DNA from: Bacteroidia bacterium
Lineage (GTDB): Bacteria; Bacteroidota; Bacteroidia; Flavobacteriales; Flavobacteriaceae
Length of the DNA: 64,000 nucleotides
Assembly (NCBI GenBank): GCA_030427585.1
Contig: JAUIBW010000002.1
Location: 62,001-126,000, forward strand
Reading direction: 5' to 3'
Shown here: positions 45,731-53,549 of the stretch, one piece after another
Position numbering within the stretch: the stretch's first letter is position 1
Layout of the letters: every line of letters begins with the position of its first letter
Translations under genes and position numbers: made by a program
The notes under the pieces: generated by a model
What the model saw: only the letters and a program-made list of their open reading frames with translations
The model's database searches: none
Told to the model about the DNA's origin: nothing

Positions 45731-46147
45731 ATGAGAGTCAAAAAACATAAAGAAAAATCTCGGCTAATTGTTTATCAGGGAGATGAATTGCTTGTGTTAC
45801 AAAAACATACCAATGAGCTTGAATATGGACTTATAGGAGGTTTTCTAGAGCAAGGAGAATCCCCAGAAACTGCATTGATACGAGAAGCATATGAGGAAGT
45901 AGCAATTCAACTCTCAGAACAAGACCTAGAGTATCAATGCTCTATTACCATTGACTCAAAAAACAAACATAAACTTTCTAAACATTATTTTGTGTGTAGT
46001 GATTATACAAAGCCATTTTCATTGGCAGAACCACATAAGTTTAGAAAAATTGAATGGGTACATTGGAAAGACACTATAGATTTTTTGAGCAAATCTGATA
46101 GAAAAGTAGTAAAATCCTTATTTAAACCTTGCAAGATTAACTATTAA
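45731..46147 (+). CDS. Nudix hydrolase
   Basis: This 138-residue cytoplasmic protein has a complete Nudix box at about 37-59: GGFLEQGESPETALIREAYEEV, with the REAYEE metal-binding glutamates intact. The family hydrolyses nucleoside diphosphates linked to another moiety; the substrate is not readable here. It lies 51 bases after the SET gene and 11 bases before a small protein gene, so it is probably still in the same transcript. The spacing suggests a translation unit of its own. Confidence 0.92.
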   Translation: MRVKKHKEKSRLIVYQGDELLVLQKHTNELEYGLIGGFLEQGESPETALIREAYEEVAIQLSEQDLEYQCSITIDSKNKHKLSKHYFVCSDYTKPFSLAEPHKFRKIEWVHWKDTIDFLSKSDRKVVKSLFKPCKINY

Positions 46148-46158
46148 AATAAATAAAA

Positions 46159-46413
46159 ATGAATGGTGTTATTATTAATCAAAATGTAGAGTACGGAGTA
46201 TTTAAGAAATACTATGACGGGTACTATCAATTCGTAATGGATAATGGTGAGACTATCGTGTTTGAAGAAGTGTCTCGTGCAGTAATCAAAAAATTCGATC
46301 TTAAATCAGATACATTTAAAGGTAAAAGTTTTGAAATCACCTATTCAGAATACATAGAAGAAGATGATGACGATTTTGTGTCCTTCAAAATAGAAAAGTT
46401 AGAACTGGCTTAA
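46159..46413 (+). CDS. Small cytosolic protein, paralogue of the exported protein at 46596-46949
   Basis: This 84-residue protein has no signal peptide. The pattern is a short beta strand (EYGVFKKYYDGYYQFVMDNG), a V/I-F-E-E-V segment, then KKFDLKSDTFKGKSFEITYSE, an acidic patch and a final FKIEKLEL strand. The same order occurs in the mature part of the exported protein at 46596. I do not recognise the family; a small beta-barrel is likely. It closes the long run of closely packed genes starting at speA. Confidence 0.7.
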   Translation: MNGVIINQNVEYGVFKKYYDGYYQFVMDNGETIVFEEVSRAVIKKFDLKSDTFKGKSFEITYSEYIEEDDDDFVSFKIEKLELA

Positions 46414-46537
46414 AAAACAAAATTAAATCTTATATAATTTGAGTGACCTTTTAAACTAAAGTGTGTCATAATTTTTAAAAATAAAATATAATCAATCGAT
46501 CACGTGTAAGTGTCTAAGAGATAATTTACTAAAAGCA

Positions 46538-46570
46538 CCAGACTTGAGGTGATAACAATCTGGATTTTTA
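46538..46570 (+). terminator. Weak terminator-like hairpin before the exported paralogue
   Basis: CCAGA (46538-46542) pairs with TCTGG (46559-46563), with a TTG/CAA inner stem and a bulged C, followed by ATTTTTA. It may end the polyamine transcript or act as an attenuator before 46596. Confidence 0.3.
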
Positions 46571-46595
46571 ATAAAAAACTTAAATCTTACAAATT

Positions 46596-46949
46596 ATGAA
46601 AAAATCAAAAAATATAATATTCGTTCTAATTACATTATTTTTTTGTAATGTAACTATTCAAGCACAAGCTTCAAATGAAGATACAGAGACCATAACAGGA
46701 GTGTTCGATGGTTTTGATGGAGAGCATTTTACTTTTAATTACACCAATGAAGAAGATGAAGAGGATGTTATCCTATTTACCAAAGTTAAATCAGAAGTTC
46801 TTAAAAAGTTTAACTTAAAAGGTGAAAAGTTTATTGGAAAAACATTTAACATCACTTTTATTACAGAAACTGAAACAGAAATAGATGAAGACGGTGATGA
46901 GCAAGAATATACTGTTAGAATCATTATTGATTTAGAACTATTAGATTAA
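46596..46949 (+). CDS. Small exported protein, paralogue of the protein at 46159-46413
   Basis: This 117-residue protein has a Sec signal peptide (FVLITLFFCNVTIQAQA; cleavage near residue 25). The mature part has ITGVFDGFDGEHFTFNYTNE, VLKKFNLKGEKFIGKTFNITF and a strand-forming end, matching the cytosolic neighbour in order and key positions. An acidic ETEIDEDGDEQE stretch may bind calcium or be flexible. The signal has no lipobox, so it is likely periplasmic or secreted. It stands between the polyamine operon and an acidic lipoprotein gene (16 bases), probably as a bicistronic unit. Confidence 0.72.
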   Translation: MKKSKNIIFVLITLFFCNVTIQAQASNEDTETITGVFDGFDGEHFTFNYTNEEDEEDVILFTKVKSEVLKKFNLKGEKFIGKTFNITFITETETEIDEDGDEQEYTVRIIIDLELLD

Positions 46950-46964
46950 TCATAAAACAAAATA

Positions 46965-47210
46965 GTGATGAAAATAGTTAAAAAATGGATCCTACTAGTC
47001 GTTTTTTCTTCAATCTTACTTTCCTGTAGAGATACCAAAAAAGAAGAACCTACTGTAGAAATTGAAACTGAAAAAGTAACCTCTGAAAATGACGAAGAAG
47101 ATATTGAAAAAGAAAATACAGAATCAGAAGAAGATTATGATTCTAAAAATGAAGAGGTTGAAATCGAAGAATCCGAAAAAGAAACCGATACACTCTCAAT
47201 AGAAGAATAA
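46965..47210 (+). CDS. Small, highly acidic lipoprotein of unknown function
   Basis: This 81-residue protein has a lipoprotein signal with ILLSC (Cys near residue 21). The mature chain is about 60 residues, almost entirely Glu, Asp, Thr, Ser and Lys, with no hydrophobic core, so it is probably disordered. It may bind cations or tether to the envelope surface, but low-complexity sequence gives no family assignment. It follows the exported small protein by 16 bases and precedes a strong terminator. An alternative start one codon later (MKIVKKW) is possible. Confidence 0.75.
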   Translation: MMKIVKKWILLVVFSSILLSCRDTKKEEPTVEIETEKVTSENDEEDIEKENTESEEDYDSKNEEVEIEESEKETDTLSIEE

Positions 47211-47230
47211 CGCAAACTCAACTAGTGGCC

Positions 47231-47268
47231 AAAAGCACTCATAGGTCTAAAGACCGTGAGTGCTTTTT
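47231..47268 (+). terminator. Strong Rho-independent terminator
   Basis: AAAAGCACTCA (47231-47241) pairs perfectly with TGAGTGCTTTT (47257-47267), with a GGTC/GACC inner stem. A T-run follows. It ends the unit of small acidic proteins just before the broken gdhA. Confidence 0.9.
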
Positions 47269-47306
47269 AGGCTTCTCTTTTTGTAGAGGAAAAAATAAAA
47301 ACTTTT

Positions 47307-47916
47307 ATGAAAAAAATGAGAACTCGAAACGTAAGCGAATTAGAGTTCTTACAAGCCGTACAAGAAATTGTAGAAACAGTCATCCCTTTTATATCATATC
47401 AAGAAATTTATGATAGTAAAAATACCTTTCTTAGAACTGTAGAGCCAGAGAAAGCAATTACTTTTCTAGCACCATGGTAGATGGCAAAGGAGAAACACCT
47501 TGAAAAACTCATTGCAATATTGCTTTACCGTGCGCAACTTAAAATGAACTTGATGAAGAAGATGCAAAAGCCCTTATTAAAAATGGTTGTATTTGTGTAA
47601 TCGAAGGAGCAAATATGTCTAACTCCAGAGGCTATTGCCGAGTTTCATAAAACAAAAATTCTGTTTGCATCTGGTAAAGCTTAAAATACGAAAGACGTGG
47701 CTACCTCAGGACTGGAAATGACACAAAACTCGTTACGATATAATTGGACATGGGATAAAGTAGATCAAAAACTACAACAAATTATGGAAAATATTCATAA
47801 ATCTTGCTTAGAATATAGTACAGATGACAATAGTTATGTAAATTATGTAAAAAGTGCAAACATAGCAGGTTTTTGTTTAGGTTACAGATGCAATGTTGGG
47901 CCAAGGAGTAGTTTAG
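47307..47916 (+). pseudogene. gdhA: Glutamate dehydrogenase (gdhA) remnant with large internal deletion
   Basis: The first 50 codons (ELEFLQAVQEIVETVIPF, TVEPEKAITF) match the start of NADP-type GdhA. A one-base loss after the codons for APW shifts frame out of VDGKGET. The next recognisable part, NELDEEDAKALIKNG followed by CVIEGANM, belongs about 300 codons further on, so the whole catalytic and NADP-binding core is deleted. Further breaks occur near EAIAEFHKTKILFASGKA, before VATSGLEMTQNSLRYNWTW, and in the final GFVKVADAMLGQGVV-like end, which now has a stop and a shift. An intact copy presumably exists elsewhere. Confidence 0.88.
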
Positions 47917-48038
47917 AATAAATACCCCCAACTTAATTAACATTTCAAATTACAATTGTTCTATATGTTAGGCCTAATGAGGCTAATTTTTGTAGCTGTT
48001 TTGTATATTTAGTAAATGTTTTATCAAAATAGTAATTA

Positions 48039-48431
48039 ATGATACCTAAACAATTACATACCAAAGAGTTTTATAATAAACTTGCTCATCTTTTTTATGC
48101 AGTCTCGATGGTAGATAAGAAAATGGTTATAGAAGAAAAACGCAAGATTGTATCTTATGTCGAAAAATACTGGTCACATTCTTTTAATAAAAATGACAGT
48201 AAAGAGATCATTTATGAAACAATGAGAGAATTGATTAAAAAGCAAGCAACTTCTGAAGAAACATACGAAGTTTTTAAATCTTATTTTCTAAATAAGTCTA
48301 ATGAATTTTCAAAAGATCTTTCTCTAAAAATAATGGAGGCAGCAGATAGCATTGCCACTTCTTCTTCCAAAAGAAATAAATCAGAACTGATACTGCTAAC
48401 CAAGCTTCATAAGCTATTATTTAAAGATTAA
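48039..48431 (+). CDS. Small all-helical protein, possibly TerB-like
   Basis: This 130-residue protein has no signal or membrane segment. LAHLFYAVSMVDKKMVIEEKRKIVSYVEKY-type helices are followed by several amphipathic helices, ending LLTKLHKLLFKD. The order A-V-S-M-V-D near residues 20-30 recalls the first helix pair of TerB-like proteins, but the Asp-Gly metal loop is not conserved. I therefore call it TerB-like only tentatively. It is followed after 20 bases by an exported DUF6134-like protein, and upstream is the gdhA remnant. Confidence 0.6.
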   Translation: MIPKQLHTKEFYNKLAHLFYAVSMVDKKMVIEEKRKIVSYVEKYWSHSFNKNDSKEIIYETMRELIKKQATSEETYEVFKSYFLNKSNEFSKDLSLKIMEAADSIATSSSKRNKSELILLTKLHKLLFKD

Positions 48432-48451
48432 TATATTTCATTTGTTAAACA

Positions 48452-49039
48452 ATGGGGCAAAGATTTTATATATTACTAGTTATTTTAACCATAAGTTTGT
48501 CTATTTCAGCACAAATAAATACCTACGATATCATTTCTAAAAAAGACACTTTGGGGATCTTAAAAACCTCAAAGTTAAAAGAAGGTGGAGATATAATATA
48601 TAACTACCATATAGAAATGAAAGTGAAATTGCTAGTTAATATACATATAAAATATACAATTGAAGCTACTTACAACAAAAATCAACTAACATATGCCAGT
48701 GTAGATAATATCATAAATGGCAAACCGCATCATTCCTCTAATATTAAATGGTTAGACTCTTACTACTTGATTAATACTAAAAATAATAAACAACAGAAGA
48801 TTACAGAAAAGATTGATTATAGTGGTATAAGGCTTTTCTTTGATGAACCACTTGGCATTAAAAAAGTTTTTTCAGAATATACCGGACACTATGGAATGAT
48901 AAGAAAAATACAAACAAGCATTTACGAACTCGCTTTACATAACGGTAAGAAAAACAAATATTTCTATAATGATGGTGAGCTAATAAAAGCGAATATCCAT
49001 AATTCATTTATTCAATTTGATATGGTTTTAAGGAAATAA
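48452..49039 (+). CDS. Exported DUF6134-like beta-rich protein
   Basis: This 195-residue protein has a Sec signal peptide (LVILTISLSISAQ; cleavage near residue 21). The mature chain is beta-rich: an opening TYDIISKKDTLGILKTSK, HIEMKVKLLVNIHIKYTIEATY, then DYSGIRLFFDEPLG and a final NSFIQFDMVLRK. This layout resembles the DUF6134 family of Bacteroidetes, whose members are probably envelope beta-sandwich proteins of unknown function. It is in tandem with the preceding small helical gene (20 bases). No lipobox is present, so a periplasmic location is likely. Confidence 0.65.
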   Translation: MGQRFYILLVILTISLSISAQINTYDIISKKDTLGILKTSKLKEGGDIIYNYHIEMKVKLLVNIHIKYTIEATYNKNQLTYASVDNIINGKPHHSSNIKWLDSYYLINTKNNKQQKITEKIDYSGIRLFFDEPLGIKKVFSEYTGHYGMIRKIQTSIYELALHNGKKNKYFYNDGELIKANIHNSFIQFDMVLRK

Positions 49040-49070
49040 GTTATGAATTAGTAGATTAAAAACCCGAGGT

Positions 49071-50213
49071 ATGAATAATCATTATAAAATCATCATTGCC
49101 GGAGCAGGTGGTATAGCCGAAGCTGTTGGACTTATTTTGGCTGAATGGAGTAAGGTTACACCAACTATTTTTATTGGAAACCGAACTATAGATAAGGCGC
49201 AAAAGGTGACAAAATGGATAGAAGAAGGTGTTACCAAATCTTGCACTATTAAACCATTTCATCTTGCTGAAAAAGGCATTACCAAAGAAATGAAAGATAT
49301 TTTTGAAGAATGTGATATACTATTGGATTGTCTTCCTGGAGGATTGGCACCAAAAATGGCCCAGTTCGCTAAAGATTATCACTTACATTATGCAAATCTT
49401 ACAGAATATGTTAATGAAACAAATCAAATAATTTCTCTTGCAAAAGATGCTAAAACTGGTTTCATTCTTCAAACTGGTTTGGCCCCAGGATATATCGATG
49501 TGTTAGCCAACAAACTTTTTCAATCTTTTTGTAAAGATTTCAAAGTAGAAAAGGTCGATACTTTAGAGTTTAAAGTAGGTGCTCTTACTGATCATGCAGT
49601 TTCTCCTCATTATTATGGTTTTACCTGGAGTCCCATTGGAGTAGCAACAGAATATATAAAAGAGGCTATTACCATACGAGATTACAAAAGAACAACTATC
49701 CCTTCTTTATCTGAAAGAGCCAAGATTATTATTGACGGAATTACATATGAAGAAGACTTAACATCTGGAGGGGCAGCAGACTTACCTGATGCATTATCAG
49801 AAAAGGTACGCACACTCGATTATAAAACCTTACGCTATCCAGGACATTATGAATGGATACAAAAACAGATAGAAAGTATTGGCCATGGAAATGATATTAT
49901 CAAGAGTTTACAACAAAATATGCAACAACACATTCCGCATATTGAAAATGACCAGATCATTTTATATGCCGCAGTGCAAGGTTTTGACACCAATAATGTT
50001 TTACGCAGACGAGAAGTTGCAAAAAAAATCCTGCCCAAAACTATTGGTAAGCACGTGTTAAGAGCAATTCAAATAACAACGGCGGTGCCTCTTATACAAT
50101 CTGCACAATTATTACTTGAATCATCTTATACCGGAGTTATATTACAGAGTCAAATAGAAACAGACAGATTTTTAAAGGGAGATTATATTATTCCTGTATA
50201 CGGAAAAGTATAA
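49071..50213 (+). CDS. Saccharopine dehydrogenase-family NAD(P)-dependent oxidoreductase
   Basis: This 380-residue protein has an N-terminal Rossmann motif IIIAGAGGIAEAVGLIL, then DCLPGGLAPKMAQFA and HYANLTEY, followed by LQTGLAPGYIDVLANKLF. The Gly-Leu-Ala-Pro-Gly loop is typical of saccharopine dehydrogenase and carboxynorspermidine-type enzymes. A C-terminal substrate domain follows (KTLRYPGHYEW, with the common LRYPGH motif). The substrate is uncertain: lysine/saccharopine is annotated for many relatives. The polyamine operon nearby makes carboxy(nor)spermidine worth considering, though it is not adjacent to it. Confidence 0.82.
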   Translation: MNNHYKIIIAGAGGIAEAVGLILAEWSKVTPTIFIGNRTIDKAQKVTKWIEEGVTKSCTIKPFHLAEKGITKEMKDIFEECDILLDCLPGGLAPKMAQFAKDYHLHYANLTEYVNETNQIISLAKDAKTGFILQTGLAPGYIDVLANKLFQSFCKDFKVEKVDTLEFKVGALTDHAVSPHYYGFTWSPIGVATEYIKEAITIRDYKRTTIPSLSERAKIIIDGITYEEDLTSGGAADLPDALSEKVRTLDYKTLRYPGHYEWIQKQIESIGHGNDIIKSLQQNMQQHIPHIENDQIILYAAVQGFDTNNVLRRREVAKKILPKTIGKHVLRAIQITTAVPLIQSAQLLLESSYTGVILQSQIETDRFLKGDYIIPVYGKV

Positions 50214-50283
50214 ATAAACTAAAAAGGGATGTTTACTGTTATTCTTTAGTTACAAAACTGGTTCTAGTCAAAAATCACAAATA

Positions 50284-51351
50284 TCATAACCATTTCTTTC
50301 GTTTGAAATAAATAATCAAACTTATAAATATACCAATAAGAACGCACCAAAATATATAGTATCCATACTTGTATTTAAGTTCGGGAATATTTTCAAAATT
50401 CATTCCATAAATACCCGCTAGAAAAGTTAAAGGAATAAAGATAGTCGCTATAATGGTAAGCATCTTCATTACTTCATTCATTTTATTACTAATGGTAGTC
50501 ATATACATATCCATTAACCCCCATATCATATCACGATAAATCTCTACATTCTCAGATACTTGAATGATGTGATCATATAAATCCCTAAGATAAAATTGTG
50601 TTTTTTTAGCTATTAACTTATGTTCGCTTTTCTCTAATCGATTTACAACTTCTCGTAATGGAAATACTGCTCTTCTTATTTTTAATATTTCTCTCTTTAA
50701 GCTTTGAATATCATAGGTGATATCATCATTAGGTTTTTCTTCAAACAAATCATCTTCTAACTCTTCGATCTTGTCCCCCATAGCTTCAATTAAGTTAAAA
50801 TAATTATCCACCACAGCATCCATTAAAGTATAGAGCAAATAATCCGCCCCCATAGATCTTATTCTTCCCTTATTGTTTCTTATGCGATTCCGTATCGAAT
50901 CAAAAACATCTCCATTTGATTCCTGAAATGATATTACATAACCATCAGCCAAGATAAAACTAATATGTTCAATAGCTAGTTTCTCATCTTTATCAAAATA
51001 AAGCATCTTTAATACTACAAAAAGGTAATTTTCATATTCATCAATTTTAGGCCTTTGCTGTGTATTAACAATATCTTCCAATATTAAAGGGTGAAGGGTA
51101 CAATACTCCCCTATTTTTTCGATTGCCTCAGTATGGTTAAGCCCATTAATATTTATCCAGGTAATAGGTTTTGAATCAATATAAATATAAGTATCCTCTA
51201 TATGATCTAATTTTTTTTCTTCAAAGAAAGTTTTATCATAATCAAAAACTTCAATATACAAATCACTAGAAGTTTTTTTACCAACATATACTACTGAACC
51301 CGGTGCTAATCCTAAGGTTTTTTTAACCGATGAGTGTGTTGTTTCTCCCAT
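50284..51351 (-). CDS. corA: CorA-family magnesium/cobalt transporter
   Basis: This 355-residue protein has a large cytoplasmic alpha/beta domain (about 1-250, TWININGLNHTEAIEKIGEY, HPLILEDIVNTQQRPKI) and a long stalk helix. Two C-terminal membrane helices carry the selectivity signature YGMN (GMN at about 316-318) between them. A basic KRKKWL tail ends the chain. CorA forms a pentamer in the inner membrane and admits Mg2+ and sometimes Co2+ or Ni2+. It is convergent with the saccharopine dehydrogenase-like gene, with a 70-base gap in which a loose AACTAAA/TTTAGTT dyad might end both transcripts. Confidence 0.95.
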   Translation of the reverse strand: MGETTHSSVKKTLGLAPGSVVYVGKKTSSDLYIEVFDYDKTFFEEKKLDHIEDTYIYIDSKPITWININGLNHTEAIEKIGEYCTLHPLILEDIVNTQQRPKIDEYENYLFVVLKMLYFDKDEKLAIEHISFILADGYVISFQESNGDVFDSIRNRIRNNKGRIRSMGADYLLYTLMDAVVDNYFNLIEAMGDKIEELEDDLFEEKPNDDITYDIQSLKREILKIRRAVFPLREVVNRLEKSEHKLIAKKTQFYLRDLYDHIIQVSENVEIYRDMIWGLMDMYMTTISNKMNEVMKMLTIIATIFIPLTFLAGIYGMNFENIPELKYKYGYYIFWCVLIGIFISLIIYFKRKKWL

Positions 51352-51415
51352 AAATATTGATATAATTTATTCTTACAATGTAATATTTTAACATTATCTT
51401 TACAAGAGATGTTAG

Positions 51416-51550
51416 TATGAATTAATAATAGAAAAAAGCAAGCTTATTTTTGAAAATCCGATTCTCATTAAATTAGCTTATGTTGTTCTACTTTTTGTTT
51501 TCATATTCTTTATTGTCAGAATAATAAGAAAAGTAACTGACCACTCGTAA
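51416..51550 (+). pseudogene. N-terminal remnant of a membrane protein, possibly mscS-like
   Basis: A frame without a start codon reads KSKLIFENPILIKLAYVVLL then FVFIFFIVRIIRKVTDHS and stops at 51550. A membrane helix followed by a basic RxIRK stretch is how some Bacteroidetes MscS-type channels begin. No continuation is seen in the next 330 bases. It lies divergent from corA. The attribution is tentative because one helix carries little family signal. Confidence 0.35.
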
Positions 51551-51844
51551 AAGACAATTCCTAAAAGTACAGAATTAAAAAACTTGTATTTTTTTAGGAC
51601 GACTCAACATCTAGGGATACAAGGCTTAAAAATAAAGGATAAAGAATATTTGTAGTATTTATGTAAATATTTTGGTTAATCCAAAATAGATAGAATTCTA
51701 TATTTTGGCTCCTTGAACTGTACTCTCAATGTTTTTATCGAACTCTCAAAGCTTTGATCTCAATTAACTGTGGCCAACCATTTAATTTTTTAATAACCAG
51801 AAATATATACAGCAAAAATCAATTCCAAATTGTAACATTAAAAT
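51551..51844. other. Intergenic region with no gene recognised
   Basis: This AT-rich stretch of about 290 bases lies between the membrane-protein remnant and the efflux-cluster promoter. I see no coding frame, strong hairpin or repeat in it. Confidence 0.6.
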
Positions 51845-51876
51845 TTTGGCACTATAAATGAATTAATTTATTTTTG
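51845..51876 (+). promoter_or_regulatory. Predicted Bacteroidetes promoter of the efflux cluster
   Basis: TTTG (51845-51848), a 20-base spacer and TATTTTTG (51869-51876) fit the TTTG / TAnnTTTG consensus well. Transcription would begin around 51881-51884, so the ATG at 51885 would be almost leaderless. Confidence 0.6.
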
Positions 51877-51884
51877 CTTCTTAG

Positions 51885-52310
51885 ATGAGTAAAATTTTTA
51901 ATAAATATTTATCTTTTTTATATCTCCTTTTATTTACAGGAGTTCTAATCTCATATGCAAGTTTAGCATCAGAATATAACTACAGTAGCTTTATTGATGT
52001 TATTCATAGTATTGAAGATACTACTCAAGTTATAGGAAATACAAGTTTAGATGATTCATCTTATAATCCCATTCAACATAATAATGAAAACAAATTGTTT
52101 TTTGATGTTGTTGAAATTCAAGAAGTAGAAGAAGAATTCTTTTCTAAACATCATACAACTGCACTCAACAGTTCTATCACTTCTTTTTTTGATTCTCAAT
52201 TGTATAGTTATTTATCTTATCAACTTCAAAAAGATATATACACTTACAAAGATCATTATAATTTATCCTATCCCAGACTTCATGTCAAACTACAGGTATT
52301 TATAATTTAA
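51885..52310 (+). CDS. Small exported or anchored protein before an RND efflux system
   Basis: This 141-residue protein has an N-terminal hydrophobic segment (LSFLYLLLFTGVLISYASLA) that may be a signal or anchor. The middle is Ser/Asn/Asp-rich, then comes DVVEIQEVEEEFFSKHH, and the tail is aromatic and basic (SYPRLHVKLQVFII). I do not recognise the family by sequence. Similar short exported proteins ending in a hydrophobic tail are found in front of envelope efflux genes in Bacteroidetes, and that context is the only functional hint. It precedes the adaptor gene by about 130 bases. Confidence 0.65.
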   Translation: MSKIFNKYLSFLYLLLFTGVLISYASLASEYNYSSFIDVIHSIEDTTQVIGNTSLDDSSYNPIQHNNENKLFFDVVEIQEVEEEFFSKHHTTALNSSITSFFDSQLYSYLSYQLQKDIYTYKDHYNLSYPRLHVKLQVFII

Positions 52311-52442
52311 AATTTTTTATTGCGGAAACATCTACACATAGTTTCCCTATTCTTCATTTTATAGTTTCAAAAAAATTAGTAGCACTATTATCAAAGCATA
52401 TAGTTGCTAAGCATACCTAATAAATTATTATTTATAAAAAAT

Positions 52443-53525
52443 ATGAAAAAAATCCTCTTTTATGCAGGCGTGTTCATGCTTGTATCCTTTACAAGCTGTA
52501 GAACAAAAAACGAAAAAAAGGAAGAACATACAAAGTTTCTTGTTACTAACCCAATAAAAAAAGACACCTCGATCACCAAGGATTATGTAAGTCAAATTCA
52601 TTCTATTAGGCATATAGAAGTACGAGCTATGGAAAAAGGCTATCTAAAGCATATTTCTGTAGATGAAGGTCAGCACGTTAAAAAGGGACAACTAATGTTC
52701 CAAATCATGCCAAATGTATATCAAGCTGAATTGCAGAAAGCACAAGCAGAATCCAAAGCAACCGAAATTGAATTGCAAAACACTAAACTCCTGGCAGATG
52801 GTAAGGTTGTTTCTCAAAATGAATTGGCAATGGCAAATGCCAACTACGATAAAGCAAAAGCAGAAGTTTTATTAGCTCAAACCCATTTAAATTTTACAAA
52901 AATAAAAGCGCCATTTGATGGTATTATGGATCATCTTGAAGCAAGAGAAGGGAGTCTTATCGATGAAGGCGAATTGTTAACCAAGCTCTCAGACAATAGT
53001 AAAATGTGGGTGTATTTTAACGTTCCAGAAGCGGAATATTTAGATTATATCACAAGTGCAGACAAAGATTCTAAAAAGGAAGTAGAGCTTTTAATGGCTA
53101 ATAACAAACGTTTTAACCAAAAAGGCGTTGTAGAAACTATTGAGGGAGAATTTAACAGTGAAACGGGTAACATTGCCTTTCGTGCAATGTTCCCAAATCC
53201 TGATGGAATTTTAAGACATGGAGAAACAGGAAGCGTTTTGATGGCTGTATCTTTTGAGGATGCGATTTTAATTCCACAAAAAGCTACTTTTGAGATTTTA
53301 GATAAAACCTATGTTTTTGTAGTAGATAAAGATCATAAAGTCAAGCAACAAGAGATTTCGATTGGTGCAGAATTACCCCACTTGTTTGTAGTTAGCAAAG
53401 GACTCTCTGAAAATGACACCATACTGCTAGAAGGTATTAGGATGGTTAAAAACAATCAAGAAATTCATACTAAGTTTTTAGAACCAAACCAGGTCTTCTC
53501 TGAGTTAGACCTTTATGCAGAATAA
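52443..53525 (+). CDS. RND efflux periplasmic adaptor (membrane fusion protein), lipoprotein
   Basis: The ATG at 52443 gives 360 residues with lipobox LVSFTSC (Cys near 17); a TTG 39 bases earlier is less likely. The adaptor joins the inner-membrane pump to the outer-membrane channel. The biotinyl-lipoyl half motifs (HISVDEGQHVKKGQLMFQI and HLNFTKIKAPFDGIMDHLEA), the helical hairpin between them, and the beta-barrel and membrane-proximal domains (HGETGSVLMAV, ILIPQKATFEIL) are all present. It is the first gene of the adaptor-pump-channel trio, 24 bases from the pump. Confidence 0.94.
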   Translation: MKKILFYAGVFMLVSFTSCRTKNEKKEEHTKFLVTNPIKKDTSITKDYVSQIHSIRHIEVRAMEKGYLKHISVDEGQHVKKGQLMFQIMPNVYQAELQKAQAESKATEIELQNTKLLADGKVVSQNELAMANANYDKAKAEVLLAQTHLNFTKIKAPFDGIMDHLEAREGSLIDEGELLTKLSDNSKMWVYFNVPEAEYLDYITSADKDSKKEVELLMANNKRFNQKGVVETIEGEFNSETGNIAFRAMFPNPDGILRHGETGSVLMAVSFEDAILIPQKATFEILDKTYVFVVDKDHKVKQQEISIGAELPHLFVVSKGLSENDTILLEGIRMVKNNQEIHTKFLEPNQVFSELDLYAE

Positions 53526-53549
53526 TCTAAAACGTAATCTACAGAAAAC

